Part shown: positions 12,801 through 27,800 of the stretch, piece by piece
Layout: each line of letters begins with the position of its first letter
How positions within the stretch are numbered: position 1 is the stretch's first letter
Assembly (NCBI RefSeq): GCF_963576615.1
Contig: NC_088717.1
Coordinates: 57,181,526 to 57,245,525 of the forward strand
DNA length: 64,000 nt
From: Watersipora subatra
Lineage: Eukaryota > Bryozoa > Gymnolaemata > Cheilostomatida > Watersiporidae
Direction: 5' to 3'
Program-made: the position numbers and the translations under genes
Notes under the pieces: generated by a model
Told to the model about the DNA's origin: nothing
What the model saw: the letters and a program-made list of their open reading frames with translations, nothing else
Database searches by the model: none

Positions 12801-15800
12801 TCTGTTTTGCTACGATTACAATAAAAGATGATTCTGTAATGATACAATTAATACGAACTGAGAAAACAAAATAAAAATCGTAAATATGTAGAATTAATAA
12901 TAACAATTCTGGCATCGAAGTGTGTGTGTATAAAAAAGGTTACTGTTCCACCAGAAGCTATCCATCAAAACTTTGAATACGACGATACTGGTACCTTTGG
13001 ACATTGGTACAAATGTAAAAATGAGATATCATACTGTCTTTGTCTGACCGAACAGTGAGAGAATGTCGAGGCTCTTCCTGCGGAGATAATACAATTGTCC
13101 GCGTGAAAAGAATTGGCCTTGACCTCAGATATAGTAATTGAGCCTTCATAGAGTTTCAAATAATACGTCATTTAGTGTGTGCATACACTATACCATATAT
13201 GATAGCTGATAACGCTGAACTCGCCATGGCGAGCAACGTATATCACTTAATAACGTACATAATCAGTGCTCAAATCGCCAAATTTTAATTTCGAGAGAAA
13301 TTATTGTATATTGTTGATATCGCTCAGCAGAAAAAGCATCGTGTTTCCATAGTTAGGCGAAGAATATTTCATAGCAGGGGCATTGTAACATGTATACGCA
13401 ATACGCAATACTCAAATAATATGTCATTTAGCATGCGCATGCGCTATACGGTATATGATAACATCATTGTTCAATACGCCTTGTATAGCTCAGTGGTAGA
13501 GCGCGTGGATATAAAAACTTGCGGTTGTAATCTCCGTGAGTTCAAATCCATCTGAATGCAGAATTCAAATAACTGTAGCTTGAGATACACACAGACACAC
13601 TAACTTTGAGACATATACATTGTATATAGATATAGTAGAATCAATCAAAACAAACTGATTGCTAACATCCATATTATTACAAATGGCAAGGCGTAAAAGT
13701 TTTGTTCTAATAAAAAAATTGTTTTCACCCGAAATATCAACTAGCTCAGCAGTGCAGAGGAAGGGCTGAGGTCAGAAAACAACGTGAAAGGTATTGAACA
13801 GCCAGAAAAAGATGAAATGGTTTCAAACAAAAGTAGCAATAAGAATGCAACTAGCAGAGCAAACGATGCAAATATTTTTGTTTCAAAGGTTCTAGTTCCT
13901 GCATGTATTATAAATATGGTTCATATCACTTGTTCTTGAATATATATTTATAGCATTTGATAGATTACTATATAGCTTATAAATTTGCAGATTTTTAACA
14001 TATTATTTGATAGCATCATCGCCGATATCTAAACTTAGCTTACAATGAATCGACGCTCATAACTCATCTTCTATTGCACATAAAAAGCCAGTTTTGGCTG
14101 CAAACTCTAGCAAACATATCAATGAGTAAAGTGAGCTTTTATACAACATTGTTAAATTTAGTTATTAAATAGAAATATGCTTTTAATTTAAAATGAAATA
14201 AAAAACTGAATGCTTCAACAACTTGCAATGCAGGCTATAAAATCATTGTAATACGTTAATAGCGAGTAATCATCTAGTAGAAATATTTCTCAGTTTCTCA
14301 ATACATATTTATTTAGAGATCTACGACAAGTTGGAGGTAAGTTATGGCAGATTTCTTGCATCCAACAAAGTTAACGTCTCTCTGACCGAAGGAGAGTACT
14401 AAATGAAGGGCCTGTGAAGGGTTATATTTATCTTATTAGAATTATGATGAGCTATTTAAAAATTATAACGACACCCTTTATTTGAACGTCACCTCTAACA
14501 AAGCGCTACTACAGGGAAGGGTTGAAAAGTAGAGTGACATGGCGTTCAAATAAAGGTTTTATGGTATAGTATAAAAAATTACACAAGAATTTGCTTCAGT
14601 ATTGTTGCCAGTGGTGAAAGGTATTATTAATTACCTGCCCCAATATATATTTGAAGAGAATGTTTTCCTATTGTATAAACGCCAGAAATAGTAAACATTG
14701 TATGATCAAAGGGTCAAGTATTGGAAGGTGAAAAAGCAAAAAACCCACCTACCTGTAGGTTACTTTGGACTAACAATGCATGTAGAATGAGCATGTAGTA
14801 TCCTTCATAGTTTACATAGCTAGAGTATTGCAGAAGCTAGATACAGAGAGTATAGCTAGAACATTGCATGGTCTAAATATCCAGAACTGTATCCCTATTC
14901 TAGCTTTACATGGTCTAAATATCCAGAATTGTATCCCTATCCTAGCATTGCATGGTCTAAATATCCAGAACTGTATCCCTATTTTAGCATCGCATTGTTT
15001 ATTTCGGGCACGGGTTTTATTCTTTCTTTCCTTTGCTTAGCATTTTTAGCGCTTGTGTCGCTGTCAGGCGGGTTCAACAATATGGCCATGGTGTTTGAGG
15101 GAGGCAATGGTGGTCAGATTTGTGTGATGCCTCAAAACCGGACATCTCATGACAACTCAAGTCTAATTACATACTCCGCAGGTAAGGCAAGCACAACCTT
15201 TATTTTATTGCATTCAAATTGAGACTAACTGGCATGATACATGTATATCTCATAATGACTTTACCCAAGTCAAATTACCTGTCTAACAATGTCTATCTAT
15301 TGTCGTATTTTAAATAGAGCTTTAAAATAAGTATAGTAAGGGTCAATGATGCACATTTACGAAGTAAACTGGGGTAGACAACTCTACTTGTGAAAGACAT
15401 GAGCCATGTCAGGCCATTGAACACTATTTATCTATCTATATACAGTGCACCCTCAGGATACAACTACCATGGTATATGATTTTTTCACTTCACCATACGA
15501 ATCTTATTTCACCTTATGAATTCAACAAAGGTTTCGGTCGAGTTCAAATTTGGCAGTCGGTGGGCTTATTACGTACGTCAAAATAACAAAGATGCTGAAA
15601 TTTTCTTAGCCAAAAACACTTTTACAATGCTTAAAAGGGACACAATGACCGATTTCTCTCAGTTCAGCAACTTCCGTCTATAAAACAGTAATGTTTTCCC
15701 TTTAAATCAGTAGCAAAGTTGGAGTTGCGTTCTCTCAAAACAGGTCAGTAGTCGGGCAACTTCCCTTAACCAGCTAACAAAAATCCACTTCAATACAAAA

Positions 15801-18800
15801 ACGGCATCGTTTGGGCTTTTTCGCTGAATTAGGTTAACTAGGTTTTAATGAGATTCGAATGGATATCTTCAGCTAAAATTATATTAAAAATGAAGCCGGA
15901 AACTAATTGGTGATAAAATTTTAGTGATAAAAAGTTTGAATTCAGTAAAATATCCAAAAATACATACTAAAACTTAGCTTTAAGTGTGCGTTTAGTAAAC
16001 CAAACTTATTTAAAATGATTTCAAAGTTTTGAATTCATGTTTAATGGCTTTAGCTTTGGCTGAAAATCTTAAAGGTTGACTTGCAACAAAATTCACATTA
16101 CCGTTATTTGATATGAAAAGATTCACCATGTCTTACTCTGTTGTGTTGTAGGTGCAAAATATGTGGAAAAGTGATTACAAGCTCTTAAAAGCTCAAAAAC
16201 GAACAGAAAATCGCAGCCACATGAGACCGCCGTAGTTTGGATTTCCTTTCCAAAATGGCTCAAATGTGATGTAGTTGTGGTAGATGGTTTCTGTTTACAC
16301 TTTCTTGCAACCTTATTCGTCGAAATATTTTCACAAATATACTTCACGCATTCAATAAAACTATGTCTATTGATCTTACGCATCTATTTTATTGTCATCG
16401 TAATGCTGTCACTTTTATCACTGATATCTTATAACTTACCGTAAAAATCGTTAAACTTTTTAACCTTACCTCGAATGAGTACATATCATTGTCTGATAAT
16501 CATGACGAGCCTGTTGGTCACCTGTGATAATCGAAAAGTGCTGCAAAAATTATTTGCGAAGTATTGGGTCACATGATCAGATTACGACATGACGATTGAA
16601 TAATGCCTAAACAAAACTGTAAAGTAGCGAGCATCTATATTTAATACGGGGTCTTCGGTAAAACCCGAAGTGTTTGTCATAAACTAGTGCTACGATAAGT
16701 TTTATATTGAGTTTTGTATTGGCCTTTCAATTCACGTGAGAATATATGTGACAAGACGATAACCAAATTTTGTGGTTACGTCATCGAAATAAAGAGATTC
16801 CAATCTACGTGCGGCTTTTCGTGTTTGAGCTTTTAAGAGCTTGTAATCACATTTCCACATATTTTGCACCTACAACACAGCAGAGTAAGACATGGTGAAT
16901 CTTTTGATACCAAATAACTGTAATGTGAATTTTGTTGCAAGTCAACCTTTAAAATTCTTTATTCATGCCTATTTTATCCTGTTACGTAAAAAGTATGGCT
17001 GCAAAGATAATCTGAACTTCATGTAGAGCCAACATCTTTACTCACTAACAACATGTAGTCTGAACTATTTTATTATAATTAACTTTCACCGTGTTATCTC
17101 CAGTTATTATCTCCAGTTCGGCAGACAGGTGAGCTAACCACTATGCTAAGCTGTCCTTACCATACTAAGGGATAATTGTGCACATACTAATGCAGCGCTT
17201 ACAGAAATACTATTGGTTAGTATTTTTGTACTAACACGCTTACTACTCTATTAGCACGCATGTAACGTAACAATTCTAAGCATTATTATAAGCGCAAGCT
17301 GGCTTCAGACATGGCCCTTATTATAGTAAAGCTTAAGAGTAGCTCAAATTACTCAAGTTCATTAGGTAAAAAAACTTAGCCACTGGCGACTGCACTACCT
17401 GCCACTATTTATAAGCTATTTTAAATCTTGAGCGAGTGTGTAGCATAAGAAGTAAGAAATGGTTCTCAACAATCTGTTTTAGCTATGCTTCGAGCTTTTA
17501 AATATTGGAGTTTTGCATTGGCCGGACACACACAGAAATAAACAAACACCTTCATTTAAAATTTAAAATGGTAAATGTTGTATATTTAAAATTAAAATAA
17601 ATTTCAAGTGCAACCCCCTTTTTATTACCCACACAACGCCGGACATTCAGCTAGTCTATCCATATACTTATATAACTTTGATTGTCCTGTAATTTTGTTT
17701 GATACGGTCACGCTGGAGAACTAACATACTGTATGTGGTAGTTAAGGTGCTGGAGAACTAACATACTGTATGTGGTAATTAAGGTGCTGGAGAACTAACA
17801 TACTGTATGTGGTAATTAAGGTGCTGGAGAACTAACATACTGTATGTGGTAGTTAAGGTGCTGGAGAACTAACATACTGTATGTGGTAGTTAAGGTGCTG
17901 GAGAACTAACATATTTTATGTGGTAGTTAAGAAGCATATTAAAGCTGGATTACTATGTACTGGACTCAAAACCTTGGCATTCAGTTTGCGATACCTACAC
18001 CTTACCTACCGCGCCAATCTGACCGCTGTCAGCAAGGGCAGAATAGTTTGTACTATAGTAAGAGTGGTATTTCGTGACATTAAAAACTATTGTATCCTAT
18101 TACATAAATAGTGTTAGCTGCAAAGATAATGTGAACTTCGTGTTTGAGCCAGCATCTCTACTCACTAACAACATTATGTAGTCTGAACTATCTTATTATA
18201 AATAACTCTCACCATGTCAGGTATGTCCTACTATCTTGTTCAATATGTAGCAGATACATGTGAGTACACAAAGACTACTACTAATCTGGCTAACATGAGT
18301 TCTCACTCACAGAACTTCAGCTGCTCTCACTGGATATATAACAGAGAGGTCTACAACTCTACTATCGTTACAGAGGTATCTACATACTCTATCAGTCTGT
18401 GTGTACAACTGTTTGTCTTTCTGTTCTTGTCCTGTCATCTGTTTGCACACTCTACATGTACTACTATAGGCATTTTTGGGTGCCTTTAACTGTCAACAGA
18501 TATTTCAAAACACTCTAATCTATATCTCTGTGTCAGTTCATTTATAAAACTAAACCTTGTATCATAGTGGGATCTCACTTGCAACAAGGAGTACCTTGTA
18601 GACCTGGCTTCCACTATCTATATGCTGGGCTTCTTTGTTGGCTGTATTTTTCTTGGTGATGTTGCTGACAGGTTAGTATGACACCGCGTGACTATGTTTC
18701 AATGACATGATGTGGCATATCACTCTTTGTTTCAATGGTACCATATAGCATATGACTATTTTTTTCAATGACACCATATGACATGTGATTATTTGTTTCG

Positions 18801-21800
18801 ATGACATCATGGCATGTGACTATTTGTTTCAATGACATCATATGACATGTGACTATTTGTTTCAATGACATCATATGACATGTGACTATTTGTTTTAATG
18901 ACATCATGACATGTGTCAGTTTGTTTCAATGACACCATATTACATGTGACTATTTGTTTCAATAACACCATATGGCATGTGACTATTTGTTTCAATAACT
19001 CTATATGACATGTGACAATTTGTTTCATACTTTTTTCGCTTTGAAAGCAAATACCCAGAGCCACCGTGCTGCCCTAATCATGTCACCTCCAATGAAATTC
19101 TTAGCCGATAAGGAGGTTAAAAACCTTGACTAAATTAGCATATATAAAAAGGAAGTTGTCGTCTCATCAAAATTTGTATTAAGATATGTATATTAGATGC
19201 AAAACATATCTAGGATGTGTTTATGAAGAGTTATACTTGTTTGTGCTGAAATGAGTACATTTTACAACATGTAATAGTGAGATAGGTTTCCACATTTTAA
19301 TAAAATTGATACCCCTGCCCCGCTTGCCTCTGAACAAAGTCATACCTTCACCAAGCTGATGGTTCCTTCTGCAGCCCACATTTGTTTGCAGGTTTGGGAG
19401 ACGCCTGATGCTACTGTTATCTGTATTACTATCATTGGGTGCCGGTGTAGGGGCTGCTTTTAGTCCTGTCTATGCTGTGTTTGCCATTCTAAGATTCTTT
19501 GTGGGTGTTGGAGTGGCTGGAACAAGGAACTCAGGCTATATACTTAGTAGGTACTTCAGGCTAAGATATAGTTTACAGAGAAGTCCTTAAAGCCGCAAAC
19601 AATTACTGACCTGTTTCCAGTGCAATGTGTTCCAGTTTAGGGTGAATGAAATTGGTTATTCCTCATCAATATAGCCAAATATCACAGTTTAGATTTTTTC
19701 GTTTAACTTGCTTTCAATGTTGTCTCCTCTTTGGTAGCCATACCTCCTCCGTTTTCATTTCAGCGGCAGAGTATGGTCGACCCCAAGACAGAGCCACCCT
19801 TGGTCTTATATTAGACATGACATATTCATGTGCCTATATTCTAACTGGACTAATCTTCTACCTTGACCCTAACTGGAGACACTTTCAGTTCTATATAGGA
19901 GTTTTTCACATCTTCTACCTCACATATTTTTTGTAAGAGTTTATCAGTTACGTTTCTACTGAGACCTTTTTTACTGGCCATGTGTGGTGATGTGATTCAC
20001 CAGCAATACGCTACCCTCCTTTTCTGACTTCACTTTTATAGCTCAATAATATTGTACCAGGGTCTTAGCCAGTGTTCCTTGAGTATACCTTACATGTGTA
20101 CATATAGTAGAAAACTTTCATCCTGTCACCTTGAATATGTAAGGCCACACCTTGCATCACTCCATCATATTTGTAGTTTTATGCCCGAGTCACCCAGGTG
20201 GCAACTATCAAAGGGCAAAGAAAAAGAAGCCTTAAAATATTTCAGAACCTCAGCTAAAGTCAATGGAAAGCACCTGCCTCCTGCAGTAACTATTGTACTG
20301 CCCAAGCAGGTAGGTGCATGTTAGTTTTGAGGGGGTATTGAAAGGAGACCTGCAAATCAGAAGTTTGCAACCTTTTACTAACCAGTGTGGTTGCATGGGC
20401 TGTTCTTTGGTATCTCTGGAATTCTATTTAAATACCTTAGACCTCTATATCTGTGTTTTTCAACGGAAAGTAAGGGTTGGAAACTTCCATTTCACGATAT
20501 ATTGCTTCACTGAAAGTTATTTTAATTTTATCCAAATCCCTCAAACTCAACATTTGTGACTTACAGTGGTATTGTAGTGACAAAAAGCACTATCATTTAT
20601 AACTATCACACTATGGTAATAATACCATAAGTTTGAACAAACAAATTATAAATACTTCCCAGGGTTCCAAATTATCTATCTAGCTCACATGGTAAAAAGT
20701 GGTTTGTAAGACACATGTCCGACCATAATAATAAGTTATGAGTCTACTTATTGCACACTTTTCACTATTTGTATAAACTGGAGAGAACAAGCATACCATA
20801 TGTACCATCATGTTTCTGAATTTGTTTTTTCTTGCCTTATTATTGATAATCATATAAAGATGTCATATTTAAACGTTTTTTTATTATATAGACATGCCAA
20901 GATTGATGAAGGAAGGTCACGAGTGTTAGCTTTTATTGGTTTCTCATAATAGAGAATGTATACTTGCTCCTGTCTGCAATGAAAGCATTAATAAAATGTT
21001 ACAGCGTCATGAGTTGGACAGTTTTTATGGTTTATCGTTTGCAGCCCCCACAGAGCCATTCCACTCTGGATCTTGTGAGAACACCAAACATGAGAAAAAT
21101 TGGACTCTTGATGGCACTTTTGTGGTTTATTGTCTCCCTTGTTTATTTTGGCATGTCATACAATGTTTGTGAGTTGTCCTTATTCTCTCTAGACTCGAAT
21201 ATTTGATTAACTCTATGCTAAATAGCTATGGAATATCTTTATAGAATAGATCTAGGAAACATTCGTATTATCTTCATGTAACTGCATGGGTGTTCAGTAT
21301 ATCATAACCACTGACAGCATCTCTCTGGTAAATTTACAGCTAGCACTCTATCCCTGGTCACTAATCAAGGAATATAAGTCTTTAAGAACTTAGGAATGAG
21401 GACCCTTATGCCGTGGCAGTACGTTGTGAAGTTGATACAAAGTTGAGCGTACAAGCAAGGAGTACAGTCATACCTCAACATACGAGCTTAATGGGTGCTG
21501 AGACTGAGCTTGTATGTCAATTCACTCGTGTCTCAATTCACTATTTCTTATATAAAATAACTAAATACAAATTAGTCCGATACCGTACTATTAAAAGAAA
21601 CCCCATAAAACAGGATTATTATGGTGGAAAAAGTGTTGCAATTTAGTACACTCGCTAAAAAGGTGGCAAATACTTATTTAGCTGTTGAAATCGACAATAA
21701 AATGTAACGTTACTACGAACACTACTGTAAGATTTCACCTTCGAGACAAATGTAGTGGCTAACGGCCGTCTCAGATAGAGTTGCCCTGATTTTGGTATCT

Positions 21801-24800
21801 GTGCTGATATGGGTGTTAAGTATCTTAATTGGTATCGGCTGATCTTTTCTTAAAAAATCTGAAACCTCAGATACTTTTTACAGATCAACTATTTAGCAGA
21901 AAACAGTATTTTAATCTGCTACACTAATAAAGATCATCTGCTGCAAATTCCTTACACTTAATGAATTCCGGGGCTGCCACACTATTTATTTAATTTCTAT
22001 AGCCTGATCAACACAGCTGAGGAACCTTTTTGCTTTAGTCAGGATGTGATCACAAAGTGTGGTATTTTTCAATTACAGCGATGGGATTCATTGCAGCCAA
22101 TCATGAACGAGATAACAAAAAATGAAAACAAGAATGCAGTGTAATATTTCTATTTACTAGCATTACGAAAGTAATTTGAGCAGACGATGCATAAAGGTAT
22201 CTATCTCTCTCTTGATCCCGACATTTGCAGTTCGTTCAGCAATAGAAGAGAGACTTCGTTATCACAATAAGAGCTGTACCACTAACAGTAACTACTATTA
22301 ATAATTACAAATTACAAGAAAAGTGAACTGTTTTGTTACTACATGCACTGTATGTGAATATATATAAATATATATATATATTTCATATATATATATGTAT
22401 ATATATATGAAATATATATATATACATATATATATATATTTATATATAAATATATATATATAAATATACTTTTAAATAAATTTTTTTACCAAATATATAC
22501 ATATATATATTTATTCATCCTGTACGGTATATAAATATATATATTTTTTTTACCAAATATATATATATTATATATATATATTTGGTAAAAAATATTTAAA
22601 TATTTACTTGAAGCTAAGTCTTAATCTTTTACTAAACTTACTTTAATATTGTCATTTTAATTTTATTATCTGTTTCCGGTTTAACACTTTTTTACCTCGC
22701 ATTTACTTTAACTTTTAGCCAACCTTGAAAAAACATTTTTTGCGGTCTCCTGCATACTTGGTCATTTCGAAAGGTCATACTTGGCCTTTCGAGAAACTGG
22801 TCATACGCTCGTATGTCAAAGATTACTCGTATCTCAAATAAGAAACTTACTTGAAATGCTGCTCATATCTTGGTTTTCTCGTACGTTGCGGTATGACTGT
22901 ATACAGTTTTACTTCTAGTTGACCTTGCCGTAGTATATGACAGTTGGACCTGTAAAACTATCTCTCTTTAGCCAAAGCCAATAGCATTTGTCCCATTACA
23001 ACTTTGACCATAAACAGTGACATTGGAATGGCATTTCCTAGCTTACTAATAAAGTAAAAAATGTTAAGAATAAAATGCAAACTATAAATTGTGATCATAA
23101 ATAATACCCTTTGATATTACCAGCCTATTTTTAGGTAACGGCCAAATTTTTTTGAAGGATAATTGCTTGGCGGTCAGCTAAGGTCAAAGTTCAATTAACA
23201 GCAATAGCTGGGTGATTATTGGTTTCAGTGCAAATGATTTTTGTTATTATTTCAGCTTAACATTCGGGCCAATTGTCCAGTCCTTTAGCTGTGCATATTT
23301 GTTTCCTTAGTAGCAAGAGATATTATTGGCTTACAAAGAACTGAACAAATTCAATTTAGTTATATAGTTAATATCTTATCCCAGAGTAAACATCGATATC
23401 ATCATACTTGTCTGTAGTCTCTCTAAGCTCATCAGTGAAGTCATTGTTTTATTTCTAACAGCCAATCTGGAAGGGAGTATTTATGTCAACAACGCCATTC
23501 TTGGAGCAGTCGAATTAGTTGCCTATGGACTATGCATATTTGTTGTCAAGTTCGGCAGGCGCCCCGCAATATTCACTATGTTTACGATAGCCTTAGCCGC
23601 TATGTTCGCCATCATTTTTGCTCAAGGTATGTTTCAACTAAATTAGTACTTTTATTACATTGAAAGGTTATTTCAGTCGGCTTGCAGATTTACTTTGATG
23701 GAATCTATATACATAAATATCAGTGCTTTTCATTTGTCTCTCCAGTTATAGCGATAAGGTTTTAGCAATGAAAAATCACTTTAGCAATGGATTTGATCTT
23801 TCAACGTTCAAATAGCACATCTATGGACAAACACACGTAACCACAAGGCTAAGCCATTCTTATCATTTCCATCACTCTTCCATATACTGTATATCATTGT
23901 CGCGATTGCTAAATGCGCTTTTTTTATTATAATTTAACATTACCTTTTGCATTTGTTATTTTTTTGAAAGCTAATTTTTTTACAATTACCTATATTTTTT
24001 ATTTTTAAATGTGATGTTTTGATTTCAAATGTGTCGTTACACTCATATTCTCGGTTTCGGTAAATCTGTAATCTGATTTTCATGTGGACAATTGTATTAG
24101 TATTTGGAGTAGGAATTGCTTCTACATTCTTTCTCCATTCGGTCAGACAAAGTATCAGACAAAGAAAGTCCAATATCTCATTTTTACATTTGTACCAGCA
24201 TCGAAAGGTACCAGTATCAATCAAAAATTTTGAACACAATGAGCTTCTGCTGCAACAGTAAATCTTTTTATATACACACTTCCATGTACTCCTTGTTTAT
24301 TTGTTCTCTTAACTTATTTGAACTGCACACAAACATTTTCTCATGATATCAAGTTTAAAAGTTAGAATGGTAAATGTTGTATGTGTTGAATAAAATAAGT
24401 TTTTTGTGCAAAGACATTTTTATTACTCGGACAATGCTGGGTATTCATCAAGTCTTTACTATAATAAGATATGTGTCCGTCTGTCTGTTCGAAGCCACGC
24501 TAAGAGCAATAAAGATTACACCGCTCAGGGGTCAAACACAGATATTCAGATTCCCAGCGAAATGCGCTACCATCTGCACTACTCAACCATCTTTCCACAT
24601 CTAAGAATAATTGTGCGCTTAGTTATTACATATACCGATCTCTCAAGTCATACGAGACTGCCAGGGTATTAGTTATCATAAAATCACATCACTACAGAAG
24701 AAAAATTAGGTCGAAATCAGAATTTAACCACTGCATTGAGAAAACGGAAAAACTGGGATCATGGCGCGGAGAAGGAGATAGTCGTGCAAAACAAGTTAGT

Positions 24801-27800
24801 TTGAATTCCTAAACTTGAAAAATAATGTAAATCTTTCTAATTTGTTCCAAGACTAAAAAGCTAATTTTTTTAGCTCACTTTAGTCGGTTTTACATTATTT
24901 TACTCAAAAAACTGTATGAAGAGATCAAGCAGTATATGAAGTACATCAAGTTTCTCATAAATATTTTATTAATAGAGGAGGTGAGATTAGGGAATATATT
25001 GCTGTATCTCTAGGAGGTGCTATCCTGCCCTCATTTACTCAGATTTTGGTATAAAATAAAAGACTATAGAAAAGGTTTGTGTTTTTTATTCTGATAAAAA
25101 TAACAATAACTAATACACTAATATACTATGCAAAACACAGTTTTTATTTAAAAAAATGTCATTACACAAAGCTCAAGAAGATGAGAATGTTTGAGCTCTT
25201 AATATCTGGGATAAATTAGGTTGTGGCTAGATAATTTTTTAAAATAAATTTAATAAATAAAATTTAGATAAACAAACTAGATAATTTTTTGGTGTGTCCG
25301 AATGGAGCGATAATATCAGTAGGTTGTGCAGGTTGTAAACTACAAGGGATAAAGGAAATGTCTGACTGTGCCTTGAAGGAGATTCTGTATTTGCTTTTGT
25401 AAATCTACTCATCCCTTATCTATGCAACATCCAAGATGTCTCAATAGTTACAAAGGATCTCTAACTATCTATACTGATCTCACCCAATTCTGCGTCTATT
25501 TCCATTGTGTCATTGCAGGTTCATACTGGGCTGTGATCATCCTCGCCATGATAGGAAAGTTTATCATTGCTCCATGCTTCAGCTACATATATATAGCTAC
25601 TATAGAACTTTATCCTACACAGGTGAGCTTCTAGACTCCATAAGAGCATAGAAAGGGTATATGCTGACACTAGAAGTAGCGACTCCATTTTTGCTCTGCT
25701 TCAGCGTAAAAGGGCGGTATTTAGTAGTGTAGTTTTAGCTGTAATGTAGATTTTACAACCTGATCAATGCATAAATTGTGTTGCAATTAACCTGATGTCT
25801 CTTTCCAGGTCGGTCCTTCTGATTGAGTAGCAGCAAACAGCTTACAGTTTTTTAACAGTAGTGAAAGTTTAGAGTTGTGTTCACTTTTCTCATCAGGTCA
25901 CATAGCTATACATATCGGGCTGGTGTTTTATGTTACATTCGGTTTTGTTTTAGACTAGAACTTTAGCTCTTGGAACTGGTTCTTCCCTGGCCAGGGTGGG
26001 TGGCGCTGTTGCCCCCTTCATACCCTCAACAGTAAGTATGTAAACTGACCGTTCATGGATATCAGACCTTTCAGTTGCTCAGTTGGTCACTCTTGTTGCG
26101 TCTCTCAAGTCTCATAGATGTGTAATAAAACTTTGTTGAGTGTACATGCCGACCTTTATACCACTGTTTAAATGGGTCGCGATCTCGGTAAGTGGGGTTT
26201 AGTCGCATGTATTGAATTTGCGTAATAGCGATTGCAAGTTAGTAAACTCAATCCCATGTGCATTTGTTGTGTTTTGAAAATCACATTTATTTAGGCCAAT
26301 CAAGAATGCTCTTTCAAAATCTTAACTCTGTCCAACGAATAGAAGCTTAAAACAGCCTAAATTTGCCTCGCGAAGCCGTTGCTATGCAAACCGGAAATAA
26401 TAAAACATGGCTGCAAAAGTCGAACGAGCGTTTTTGTCATTGATTTGATTAGTAATAAAGAAATAAATGATACCTTCGAAGAATACTTTGGCAATGTAAC
26501 TGATACAGATTCGTCTGATGAAGAGGAAGGTTTTGATGTGGATGATGTTCCATGTTCGATCGATGCTGAAGATAATTATGAAGAGGTAATTTCACGGTTA
26601 GAAAAGCAAGAAGCCGTTAGAGTTCAGACTTCGTTAGGAAATTTCCTTCACGAAACTGAACTTCACGCTGGTAATGAAAATTCTGGCCTTCCTAACCACT
26701 CCCTTTATTGTAAATGTTCATGTAAATTGGATCCAGAAGGCTCCAAGTGTATACTTCAATTTGAGAGCAATGAAATCAGTCTCTGCAGATATGCTTGCTC
26801 TGAACTATCCAGTACTGAGTTGGATATTGCTATCTTAGCAAAGATTGAATGCGGATTTCATGCTAGGAAGCACACAGTTTCTACAAAAAAGAGCTAGTAA
26901 TCTACTTAAAGAGAAAGCTAGAACTGAGTATAAACACTATAATAAACCAATATGCAGACTTATGTTTGCATATATGCACACTATATGTCTCAATTGGCTG
27001 GACAAGATGGTAAATCACTACAAGTCGGTCCAGTCAATCATTCCAAGGAAGCTAAATGGCGGAAGCAAAACAAAGATCACATATGAACAGTCCGTATGCT
27101 TTCAAAGATTCATGAAAAATTTCCTGCAGCGGCACAGTCTAGTGCTACCTGGTAGATTGAACGGAATATCCAGAGAAGCTACGGAAGTGTTGCCTTCACA
27201 CATGACTAAAAAATACGTCTACAGCCAATATTGTGAAGCAAGCTCTAATGCCGAATTTTTAAAAGTCAGCATCTCTAGTTTTAAACGACTGCGGAAGTTG
27301 CTGTTCCTTTGAGTACACTGCTGTAAACCAATGTCAGATCTGTGCTGGACTTGTCAGCAGAACAACACCTTTATTTAACAGTAAGTATGCCACTGTTTGC
27401 TACTATAGTCTAGTGTTTGATATAGCTAAATCTTGAATTATCTTTATACAAGACTCTTTATTGTGCTTCTATACAATAAGTTAATTTTCAGTCTGTGCTA
27501 TGATTTAACAATCGATTATTTTCATATCAATTTTTTGGTGTTAAAGGTTTGATATCATTTACTGTAGAAGTACATCTAAATCTGATGAGGAAAAAGAAGC
27601 AGTCCTGAAGCAACAGGAAGATCATCTAGCAGTTGCCTCCCAGGCTAGATTGCATTACAGAGATACGATAGATAAAGCTAAATCAAAAAATGCTTGCATA
27701 TTTCATTTGATATGGCGCAGCAAGCGCATTATCCATCAAATCCATTACAGCCAGAACCTGTATACGTTAAGACACCAAGAAAGTGTGCGATATTTTGGAG

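Noticed and set aside
13479..13550. Functional tRNA gene
   Set aside because: A and B boxes are recognisable but acceptor and anticodon stems do not pair, and similar modules are embedded in Helitrons.
23425..23445. Second hammerhead candidate (CTGATGAG on the minus strand)
   Set aside because: No GAAA core or stem II follows; other CTGATGAG occurrences (27580, 25890, 51115, 32180) also lack it.
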